A stretch of 24,584 nt of DNA. Origin: DAITQM01 sp039794245 (GTDB lineage Bacteria; Pseudomonadota; Gammaproteobacteria; Xanthomonadales; Wenzhouxiangellaceae). Below, one piece after another: positions 1 through 6,555 of the stretch (position 1 is its first letter; every line of letters begins with the position of its first letter). Below the pieces are notes generated by a model. It saw only the letters and a list, made by a program, of their open reading frames with translations, did no database searches and was not told the DNA's origin. The translations under genes and the position numbers were made by a program. The stretch lies in the NCBI GenBank assembly GCA_039794245.1, contig JBDIVS010000030.1, positions 1-24,584 of the forward strand. Reading direction: 5' to 3'.

Positions 1-134
1 GAATGACGATGGGGTGGGCGGGCGTGTCCGGAATGACGATGGGGTGAGCGGGCGTTTCCGGAATGACGATGGGGTGGGCGGGCGTTTCCGGAATGACGAT
101 GGGGTGGGCGGGCGTTTCCGGAATGACGATGGGG
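1..134. repeat. 30-bp tandem repeat, 4 full copies plus a partial
   Basis: Four consecutive 30-bp units start at 1, 31, 61 and 91, with a 14-bp partial unit at 121. Each unit begins GAATGACGATGGGGTG and ends TTTCCG or TGTCCG. Copies 3 and 4 are identical; copies 1 and 2 each differ from them at one base. There are no unique spacers, so this is not a CRISPR. The period is 10 codons, so the array reads through in frame, but nothing else suggests a gene. The unit shares the TCCGGAATGAC arm with the hairpin repeat at 11833-11876, so it looks like local amplification of the tail of that intergenic repeat. The array may continue to the left of the window. Confidence 0.95.
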
Positions 135-136
135 GA

Positions 137-182
137 GTTCGTTCTTCGTTCTTCGTTCTTCGTTCTTCGTTCTTCGTTGTTC
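137..182. repeat. Heptamer tandem repeat (GTTCTTC)n
   Basis: Five perfect GTTCTTC units run from 141 to 175, preceded by GTTC and followed by the variant GTTGTTC. The array lies between the 30-bp repeats and the stop codon of the transporter gene. It is a simple-sequence tract likely to vary in copy number by slippage. A looser related string (GTTCGTTCCTC) occurs near 22749. Confidence 0.9.
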
Positions 183-200
183 CTGCATACTGTGTGGGGG

Positions 201-1424
201 CTACGTCTTTGCCGTACTCGCAGTAGTGGCTCGTTCCCGGTTTCTGGAACGCGGTTTGATCGCCCAGGCCGAGAGGGCGAAACCGGCGAGCGAGACCAGC
301 GCGGCGCACAGGAACGCCGCCCGGCCGCCGCCGAGGTGCCAGAAGCCGCCAGCCGCCAGGCCGCCGAGTACGCCGCCGATGCCGGAGCTGAAACCGTACA
401 ACAACCCCTGGCCGCGGATCACCAGCGCGCCGGGGAAGAAACGCACCACCAGTTGCATGCTGGCGGCATGGAAGGCGCCGAAGGTCAGCGCGTGACCGAA
501 CTGGGCGAGCGCCATCGCGCTCGCCGACGACGGCCAGAACGCGGTCAGCAGCCAGCGCCCGATGCCGACCGCCAGGCAAACCTGCATCACCCGCGCGGCG
601 CTGTGATGCTGCAACACACGCCGCATCACCAGCAGGGCGGCGATTTCGGCGACCACGCCGAGCGCCCAGTAAAGCCCGATCGCCCGCCCGCTGTAACCGT
701 TGCCGGCCAGGTGCAGCGAGTAGAAGATGTAGTACGGGCCGTGGCTCATTTGCATTAGTAGCGCGGCGAGCAAAAACACGGCAACTTCGCGCCGCCCCAC
801 GAGGTGTCGCAACCCCGCGCCTCCGGGCGGTGCCGGTTCGCGGTTCCACGGGCCGTAATCGTTGCGCCAGACGCTGGCCAGGGCAAAGGCGAACCACGGT
901 GCGGTATAAAGCGGCAGCCAGGCGGCCGAAGTATGTTCGATCGCCCAGCCGCCGGCCATCACGGCAACGACGAAACCGATCGAGCCCCAGACGCGGATCG
1001 AACTGTAGCGCGTGCTGCCCGGCCCGAGGTGGCTCAATGTAACGGTTTCGAACTGCGGCATGATGGCGTTATAAAGCGCACTGAACACCAGCAGCAATAC
1101 CGCGATCCCCGCCGTGCCGAGCGGCGCCTGCATAGCGATGAAGGCCAGCGCTGCGGCCGCAAACGCAAAGCGCAGCCAGACGATGGGCCGGGCGCTCTTG
1201 CCGACCAGCCAGGCCCAGGCGCCGGGCGTGACGACGCGTGTCAGGTACCACAGGGACAACAGCCAACTGATGGCCAGCGGCGACAGGCCGCGGGCGTCGA
1301 GAAACAGGCTGTAATACGGTGTGAACAGGCCGAGGACGCCGAGAAAGCCAAAATAAAACAGCGAAAGATCGAGATACCGCCGGCGTTCCGGCTCCGGCGG
1401 CGGTATCGTCGGGGCAGCGCTCAG
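201..1424 (-). CDS. MFS transporter, PPP/HcaT-like (MFS_1_like)
   Basis: Predicted inner-membrane transporter of about 407 residues with roughly 12 hydrophobic segments. It opens with an aromatic first membrane segment (LDLSLFYFGFLG) and carries RYSSIRVWGSIGF, a pattern typical of the 3-phenylpropionate/nucleoside-like MFS_1_like group. The substrate cannot be deduced. The gene follows purA directly and may be cotranscribed with it. No ATG, GTG or TTG lies in frame between the purA stop and the first membrane segment. The best candidate is the CTG at 1424, with GGAG seven bases upstream. Another CTG at 1430 forms a CTGA overlap with the purA stop. The start is therefore tentative, but the family call is secure. 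The C-terminal tail is basic (KPRSRNRER). Confidence 0.8.
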   Translation of the reverse strand: MSAAPTIPPPEPERRRYLDLSLFYFGFLGVLGLFTPYYSLFLDARGLSPLAISWLLSLWYLTRVVTPGAWAWLVGKSARPIVWLRFAFAAAALAFIAMQAPLGTAGIAVLLLVFSALYNAIMPQFETVTLSHLGPGSTRYSSIRVWGSIGFVVAVMAGGWAIEHTSAAWLPLYTAPWFAFALASVWRNDYGPWNREPAPPGGAGLRHLVGRREVAVFLLAALLMQMSHGPYYIFYSLHLAGNGYSGRAIGLYWALGVVAEIAALLVMRRVLQHHSAARVMQVCLAVGIGRWLLTAFWPSSASAMALAQFGHALTFGAFHAASMQLVVRFFPGALVIRGQGLLYGFSSGIGGVLGGLAAGGFWHLGGGRAAFLCAALVSLAGFALSAWAIKPRSRNRERATTASTAKT

Positions 1425-1426
1425 CG

Positions 1427-2722
1427 TCAGACTCCGAACGGCTCCTGGATGATGATGTTCTGATTGCGCTCCGGACCGATCGACAGCATGTGGACCGGCG
1501 TGGCGAGCAGTTCCTCGATCCTGTCGAGATAGCGCCGCGCCGCGGCCGGCAGATCGCTCACGGCGCGGATCGCGCGGGTGTCCGAGCGCCAGCCGGGCAG
1601 TTCCTCGTAAACCGCATCGAGTCTGGACCAGGCCTCGGCATCGACCGGAAAATGCCCGATGCGCTCGCCGTCCACCTCGTAAGCGACGCAGATGCGGATG
1701 GTCTCCAGCGTATCGAGCACGTCCAGTTTGGTGATGCACAGCCCATCGACGCCGTTCAGGCGCATCATTCGTTTCAGCGCCACGGCGTCGAGCCAGCCGC
1801 AGCGCCGCTTGCGTCCGGTCGTGGCGCCAAACTCGTGGCCGCGCTCGCCGAGCAACTCGGCGGTGGCGTCATTCAGTTCGGTCGGGAACGGGCCGCCGCC
1901 GACGCGCGTCGTATAGGCCTTGACGACGGCCAGCACGTAATCGATGTCGCGCGGCGCGATACCGGCCCCGGTACACACGCCACCGACCGTCGTATTGGAC
2001 GACGTAACATAAGGATAGGTGCCCTGGTCGATATCGAGCAGACTGCCCTGCGCGCCTTCGAACAGAATCCGCCGGCCGGCGAGGCGCGCCTGATGCAACT
2101 CGTCGGCGACATCGACGATCAACGGCCCGAGCCAATCGCGCAGGGCAAGCGCTTCGGCGGTCAATGCCGCGACATCGAGCGGTTCGGCGCCCAGATAATT
2201 TTTAAGCACAAAATTATAATAATCGAGTAACACGGCGAGCTTGCCGGGCAACGTGGCATGGTCGATGAGGTCGGCGACGCGCAGGCCGCGGCGTGCCGCC
2301 TTGTCCTCGTAGGCCGGGCCGATGCCGCGGCCGGTGGTGCCGATCGCACCGCTGCCGCGCGCTTTCTCGCGCGCCAGATCCATCGCCTGGTGGCAGGGCA
2401 GGATCAGCGGGCAGGCCGCCGAAACGCCGAGGCGGCGACGCACTTCGATGCCGCGCCCCTCGAGTTTTTCGATTTCGGCGTACAACGCCGCCGGCGAGAG
2501 CACCACGCCGTTGCCGATCAGGCAGCGGGTGTTGCCGTGCAGGATACCGGACGGCACCAGGTGCAGCACCAGTTTGTCGTCGCCGACGACCAGCGTGTGC
2601 CCGGCGTTGTGGCCGCCCTGGAAGCGCACCACGTCGTCGGCGCGGGCGCTCAGCAGATCGACGATCTTGCCTTTGCCCTCGTCGCCCCACTGGGCGCCGA
2701 GCACGACGATCGAGCGGCTCAT
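1427..2722 (-). CDS. purA: Adenylosuccinate synthetase
   Basis: PurA (431 residues, against 432 in E. coli) joins IMP and aspartate using GTP, the first committed step from IMP to AMP, in the cytoplasm. The N-terminus has the family signature QWGDEGKGK (residues 11-19, catalytic Asp14) followed by GGHNAGHT with the catalytic His. Also seen are GTTGRGIGPAYEDK, the active-site stretch TYPYVTSSNTT, TTGRKRRCGWLD and the guanine-binding KLDVLD. The start is ATG at 2722, preceded by a strong GGAGGA ribosome-binding site. The ORF remains open upstream through the DUF2065 gene, but that part is not PurA-like. It lies 2 nt after the DUF2065 gene, the usual gammaproteobacterial hflKC-DUF2065-purA order. 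Confidence 0.98.
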   Translation of the reverse strand: MSRSIVVLGAQWGDEGKGKIVDLLSARADDVVRFQGGHNAGHTLVVGDDKLVLHLVPSGILHGNTRCLIGNGVVLSPAALYAEIEKLEGRGIEVRRRLGVSAACPLILPCHQAMDLAREKARGSGAIGTTGRGIGPAYEDKAARRGLRVADLIDHATLPGKLAVLLDYYNFVLKNYLGAEPLDVAALTAEALALRDWLGPLIVDVADELHQARLAGRRILFEGAQGSLLDIDQGTYPYVTSSNTTVGGVCTGAGIAPRDIDYVLAVVKAYTTRVGGGPFPTELNDATAELLGERGHEFGATTGRKRRCGWLDAVALKRMMRLNGVDGLCITKLDVLDTLETIRICVAYEVDGERIGHFPVDAEAWSRLDAVYEELPGWRSDTRAIRAVSDLPAAARRYLDRIEELLATPVHMLSIGPERNQNIIIQEPFGV

Positions 2723-2724
2723 CG

Positions 2725-2910
2725 CTATCCTCCGAATTTCAGCAGCACAGCGCCAAGCACCAGGCTGGCGACACCGAACACCCGGATGTGCCACACGTCG
2801 AGCCGGCTGAGGTGCTGCATCGCTTCCTGCCAGCGGTGCGGCACCAGCGCCGGCAGCAGACCTTCCAGGATGAGCAGCAGCGCAAAGGCCGCCCACAAAT
2901 CGTCGAGCAT
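2725..2910 (-). CDS. DUF2065 family small membrane protein (YjeT-like)
   Basis: A 61-residue protein with two hydrophobic segments, roughly residues 5-22 (AAFALLLILEGLLPAL) and 42-58 (VFGVASLVLGAVLLKF), joined by a short polar stretch containing PHRWQEAM. Length, composition and position between hflC and purA match the DUF2065/YjeT family, whose function is unknown. It begins 16 nt after the hflC stop and ends 2 nt before the purA start, so it is almost certainly translated from the same message. The ribosome-binding site is weak. Confidence 0.9.
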   Translation of the reverse strand: MLDDLWAAFALLLILEGLLPALVPHRWQEAMQHLSRLDVWHIRVFGVASLVLGAVLLKFGG

Positions 2911-2926
2911 AGGATCGAATCCGGGA

Positions 2927-3799
2927 TCATTTTCTCTTTTCGGGGGCGGAGCGCAGGTGATCGTAAAACGGCAGTGTCGGGTCGATCACCAGCATGTCGC
3001 GGCTACCGTCGAAGGTCCGGCTGTAGGCTTCGAGACTGCGAGTAAAGGAATAGAATTCCTCGTCCTGGCGATAAGCCGCGGCGTAAATTTCCGCCGCCTG
3101 GGCGTCGCCTTCGCCGCGGATGCGCTCAGCGTCGCGGTCGGCCTCGGCGAGGAGGATCCGCACCTGGCGGTCGGCATCGGCGCGGATTTTTTCGGCCCGT
3201 TCGCGGCCCACCGAACGCAGTTCGTTGGCGAACTGCGTGCGCTGCGTCTCCATCCGGGAGAACACCGAATCGGTGACCCGTTCGGTCAGCTCGATGCGCT
3301 TGATGCGCACGTCGATGACCTTGATGCCGAACTCCGCCATCCGCTCGTCGGCGGTGCGCGTCAGGTTGGTCATCAGTTCGGCGCGCCGCTCGGCCACAAC
3401 CTCCTGCAAAGTCAGGCTGGCAAAGCGTTCGCGCAGCCGGTCGCGGATGATCTGCGCCAAGCGGTCACGGGCGATACGCTCGTCGCCGCCGCTGGTCGAG
3501 GTGTAATAACGCTCGACATCGACGATGTGCCAGTTGATGTAGTAATCGACATCGACGTATTTCTGTTCGCGGGTGTTCATCTGCTCGACCGGCATGTCGA
3601 GCAGCAGGATGCGGCGGTCAAATTTTTTGACGTTGTTGATCAGCGGCATTTTCCAATGCAGGCCGGGGCCGTAATCGGAACGCACGATCTCGCCCAGGCG
3701 GAATTTCACGGCGTACTCGGTTTCCTTGACGATGAAAAGCGACAGCCCGAAGAAAATCAGGACGAGGATCCCCAACACGATGGCGGCCGTGCTTCTCAT
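2927..3799 (-). CDS. hflC: HflC, regulator of FtsH protease
   Basis: A 290-residue SPFH/band-7 protein. With HflK it forms the large periplasmic-facing cage around the FtsH membrane protease in the inner membrane and modulates its activity. One N-terminal transmembrane segment (about residues 6-24, IVLGILVLIFFGLSLFIV) is followed directly by the SPFH domain (VKETEYAVKFRLGEI) and then a long charged coiled-coil stretch (AELMTNLTRTADERMAEFGIK and the ERAEKIRADADRQ region). Start: the ATG overlaps the hflK stop in an ATGA arrangement, implying translational coupling and equal synthesis. Confidence 0.97.
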   Translation of the reverse strand: MRSTAAIVLGILVLIFFGLSLFIVKETEYAVKFRLGEIVRSDYGPGLHWKMPLINNVKKFDRRILLLDMPVEQMNTREQKYVDVDYYINWHIVDVERYYTSTSGGDERIARDRLAQIIRDRLRERFASLTLQEVVAERRAELMTNLTRTADERMAEFGIKVIDVRIKRIELTERVTDSVFSRMETQRTQFANELRSVGRERAEKIRADADRQVRILLAEADRDAERIRGEGDAQAAEIYAAAYRQDEEFYSFTRSLEAYSRTFDGSRDMLVIDPTLPFYDHLRSAPEKRK

Positions 3800-4935
3800 C
3801 GCCCGCCCTCCCGGCCGCGGCTGCGCGGGTCGGCGGGGGGCGGCGGTGCCCGCCCGCCACTCCCGGCGCCGCGGCTTACGGCGTCGGCCGGCGGCAGCAT
3901 GCGTACCGCGCCGTCGAAGCCCGGGCTCGTCCGGTCGAGCGGCAGATAGATCAGCGGGTTGCCTTTCTCGATATCGACCAGCACCTTGGGCGTGCGCTGC
4001 AAGACATCTTCCATGGTTTCGATATACAGCCGCTGGCGTGTCACCTCGGGCGCCTTGCGGTAGGCGGCGAGCAGCAGTTCGAAACGCTGCGCCGCGCCGG
4101 TGGCCTGCGCCACATGCGCGGCGCGATAACCTTCGGCTTCCTGCAGGATCCGCGCCGCCTGGCCGCGCGCCTCGGGCAAGATCTTGTTGGCATAGGCCTC
4201 GGCCTCGTTGACGAAACGCTGCTGGTCCTCGCGCGCCTTGACCACGTCATCGAAGGCTTCCTGCACCTGGGGTGGCGGTTTGACTTCCTGCAGGTTGAAC
4301 AGCATGACCTCGATGCCGGTCTCGTAACGATCGAGGATCGTCTGCATCAATGTCCGAGTATCGGCGCCGACCTGGCCCCGGCCGACCTCGAGGATGAAAT
4401 CCATGTCGTTGGTGCCGATCACTTCGCGCATCGCGCTTTCCGCCGCCTTACCCAGCATCTCCACCGGGCTGCGGACATTGAACAGGAAGTGCTTCGGATC
4501 GGTGACCCGGTACTGGACCGCAAAGCCGATTTCGATCAGGTTCTCGTTGCCGGTCAGCATCCGGCCGCGGTCGACGAACGAGCGGACCTCGCTGACGTTG
4601 ACCTTGGCCATCGTCTCAAAAGGCGGCGGCATCGTCAGGCGCAGGCCGGGTAGCAGCGTCCGGCTGTACTTGCCAAAGGTCAGCACGATGCCGCGCTCGG
4701 CCTCGTCGATCACGTGCACCGAATTGAACAACGCCCAAAGCAGGAGCGCAATGATGACGAGCGGCCAGATGCCACCGCCGCCACTGCCGCGCTTCGCCCC
4801 ATCGCCGCCGCGGCCGCCGCCGAACCAGCGGCTGAGCCGCGCCCTGAGCGAGGCGAACACTTCATCAAGATCGGGCGGTTGTTGATCGCCGCCGCGCCAC
4901 GGATCGCGCGGCTTGCCCGGTTCGTTCCAGGGCAT
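3796..4935 (-). CDS. hflK: HflK, regulator of FtsH protease
   Basis: A 379-residue SPFH/band-7 protein, partner of HflC. The N-terminal cytoplasmic tail is Gly-rich (MPWNEPGKPRDPW, then a GGGRGGDG run to residue 55). It is followed by a transmembrane segment (about 56-72), the SPFH domain opening with DEAERGIVLTFGKYSRTLLPGL, and a coiled-coil region with EAEAYANKILPEARG. The C-terminus is low-complexity Pro/Arg-rich. The start ATG has GGAG about 9 nt upstream. It leads the hflKC pair, with 87 nt separating it from the epimerase-like gene. No terminator is visible in that gap, and a TATCAT near 5015 could be a -10 element without a good -35. Unlike the E. coli arrangement, hfq and hflX are not adjacent. 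Confidence 0.97.
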   Translation of the reverse strand: MPWNEPGKPRDPWRGGDQQPPDLDEVFASLRARLSRWFGGGRGGDGAKRGSGGGGIWPLVIIALLLWALFNSVHVIDEAERGIVLTFGKYSRTLLPGLRLTMPPPFETMAKVNVSEVRSFVDRGRMLTGNENLIEIGFAVQYRVTDPKHFLFNVRSPVEMLGKAAESAMREVIGTNDMDFILEVGRGQVGADTRTLMQTILDRYETGIEVMLFNLQEVKPPPQVQEAFDDVVKAREDQQRFVNEAEAYANKILPEARGQAARILQEAEGYRAAHVAQATGAAQRFELLLAAYRKAPEVTRQRLYIETMEDVLQRTPKVLVDIEKGNPLIYLPLDRTSPGFDGAVRMLPPADAVSRGAGSGGRAPPPPADPRSRGREGGR

Positions 4936-5022
4936 CTCGAAACTCCAAGTCGAAGGTCAGAAAAAGAAACCGTACCTGAGGGCGTGGGAATGGGATCGCG
5001 TATGTGATCTATGATAACCGAT

Positions 5023-5874
5023 TCAGGCCGCACCGCCCGTCCCGGACGGTGTGCCAAGCGGGCTGAAGGGCCGCGGATTCCATCCCAGATCCCGGCGCGC
5101 CGGCCGGTCATCGACCAGAAGGTCGGCATTCTGCCGGCGCACCATCGCACCGTTGACGCCGCCAGCATAAGACGCCGCCAGCGTGACCAGCCCGGCCAGA
5201 AGGCCGGCGGGCAGCGGCAGGAAACGGGGCCGGATGCCGCGCGCCCGCGCCGCCTTGGCGATCATCTCGCGGAAGGTCAGCACTTCGCCGCCGCCGAGCG
5301 CGTAGATCCCCTCGGGCATCCCGGGCCGGTTGATGAGGGCGGCGATCAGGGCGGCCAGATCGGCGGCGTGCACCGGATGGCGGCGCCCGGCGGCCCGCCC
5401 GGCGATGGGCAACACGCGATAGCGGCCGAGCCACTCGACGGCGCGGCTGATGCTCGCTTCGCCGGGCCCGCCGTAGATCAATGCCGGGCGCAACAACAAA
5501 AGCGGCACACCGGCGTCGCGGCAATGCGCGCCGAGCGCCGCCTCCGCCGCCAGCAGACGCCCGATCATCTGCCGTTCCGCGGCCACCGGCGAGGCGCTCT
5601 TGAACAGCACGCTGGCCGAACTCAGCGCGATCACCCGTTCGAGCCGCGGCAGCGCGCCGAGCGCCGCGACGGCATAGGGCAACGGCCCGAGGCTGATCAG
5701 CGTTCCGGCGTCGCTCGGCCAGGGGCCGCGCTCGAGGTCGTGTTTGATCCACAGCGCCCCGCCGCCGGGCGACGGCGGCGGCCGGCGCGAAACCGCGATC
5801 ACCCCGCCGGCGGCGGTGATGAGAGGCAGCAGAAACCCACCGACCTGGCCGCTCGCTCCGAGCAGCAGGTTCAT
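5023..5874 (-). CDS. NAD(P)-dependent epimerase/dehydratase-like SDR protein
   Basis: A 283-residue Rossmann-fold protein. The glycine-rich dinucleotide-binding loop LLGASGQVGG sits at residues 4-13, followed by a strand-end SRR. RPALIYGG and HPVHAADLAALI are typical of extended/atypical short-chain dehydrogenases. The usual YxxxK catalytic pair is not evident: the region after SSASV reads KSASPVAAERQMIGRLLAAE. It may therefore be a non-classical member, and the substrate is unknown. The start at 5874 (MNLLLGASG) overlaps the upstream stop in an ATGA arrangement and places the Rossmann loop at the N-terminus; the frame stays open a little further upstream. Probably cotranscribed with the membrane protein before it. 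Confidence 0.85.
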   Translation of the reverse strand: MNLLLGASGQVGGFLLPLITAAGGVIAVSRRPPPSPGGGALWIKHDLERGPWPSDAGTLISLGPLPYAVAALGALPRLERVIALSSASVLFKSASPVAAERQMIGRLLAAEAALGAHCRDAGVPLLLLRPALIYGGPGEASISRAVEWLGRYRVLPIAGRAAGRRHPVHAADLAALIAALINRPGMPEGIYALGGGEVLTFREMIAKAARARGIRPRFLPLPAGLLAGLVTLAASYAGGVNGAMVRRQNADLLVDDRPARRDLGWNPRPFSPLGTPSGTGGAA

Positions 5875-6554
5875 CCGCGCCGGCGGTTCAGGGTGATCGC
5901 CTCGAGAAACCGGCGGTTCAGCAATATCCAAAGTGTGATCGGCACGACGGCGGGCAGAATCAGATAACCGAGTTGGTAACAGAGCGCGACCACGGCCTCA
6001 GGGATGCCGGTCTCGGCCGCGGCGCCGGCGGCCAGCGGACCCAAGGTGAAGTTCATGTCTTTCAGCACCTCCCAGAACACCCCCCAGACCTGGACCACGA
6101 CGAGCAGCAGATAGCCGCCCAAAATCTGGGCGATGCGCCGGCCGGCGCTCAACCGCGGCGTGGCCATCACCAAGCCAAACAGCAGCGGCACGCCGTAGGC
6201 ATAAATCATGGGATTGAGCGTATAGCTGAGCAACACGAAACGGCCCTCGACCATCCGCTCGAGGCGGATCGGCGTATTGACGTCGAGGTGAAAGCCGTTC
6301 TGCACCAGTTCGCTGACCACCTCCGGCGCGAGCAGTGCGAACACCCAATTGCCGAACAAAACCACTGGCCGGATCAGAAACGACCCAAAATAAAACCACA
6401 GGAAAAAACCGAGCGGCAGCCACAGCGCGGCGAGAATGAACAACTCGCGGATCAGGCGGTTAGCTTCCCTGCGGCCCTGGGGCGGCAACGGCTGCTGCAG
6501 CGCCCGATCCGGCGGCGGTTCGATACGGGCGGCAGTTTTATCGGCTTCGTTCAT
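5871..6554 (-). CDS. Polytopic membrane protein, resembles exosortase-H-associated family
   Basis: A 227-residue protein with a polar N-terminus (to about residue 38) and about five hydrophobic segments. Notable stretches are LWLPLGFFLWFYFGS, the extramembrane loop with NGFHLDVNTPIRL, LNPMIYAYGVPLLFGLVMATP, VQVWGVFWEVLKD and ALCYQLGYLILPAVVPI. From memory, these conserved NP-Y-YG-PLL and CYQxGYLILPAVxP patterns match the membrane protein that accompanies exosortase H. I could not check this against a database, and no exosortase gene is in the window. The start is ATG at 6554, one nt past the purL stop, with GGGGGA upstream. It overlaps the next gene by ATGA, so it sits inside the purL transcription unit. 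If the family call is wrong, it is an uncharacterised membrane protein. Confidence 0.55.
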   Translation of the reverse strand: MNEADKTAARIEPPPDRALQQPLPPQGRREANRLIRELFILAALWLPLGFFLWFYFGSFLIRPVVLFGNWVFALLAPEVVSELVQNGFHLDVNTPIRLERMVEGRFVLLSYTLNPMIYAYGVPLLFGLVMATPRLSAGRRIAQILGGYLLLVVVQVWGVFWEVLKDMNFTLGPLAAGAAAETGIPEAVVALCYQLGYLILPAVVPITLWILLNRRFLEAITLNRRRG

Positions 6555-6555
6555 C

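Noticed and set aside
1..134. CRISPR array
   Set aside because: The 30-bp units are contiguous with no unique spacers between them and no cas genes nearby.
2258..3949. Long plus-strand open frame opposite purA-hflC
   Set aside because: Antisense of conserved genes, with no domain or ribosome-binding site; typical GC-rich shadow.
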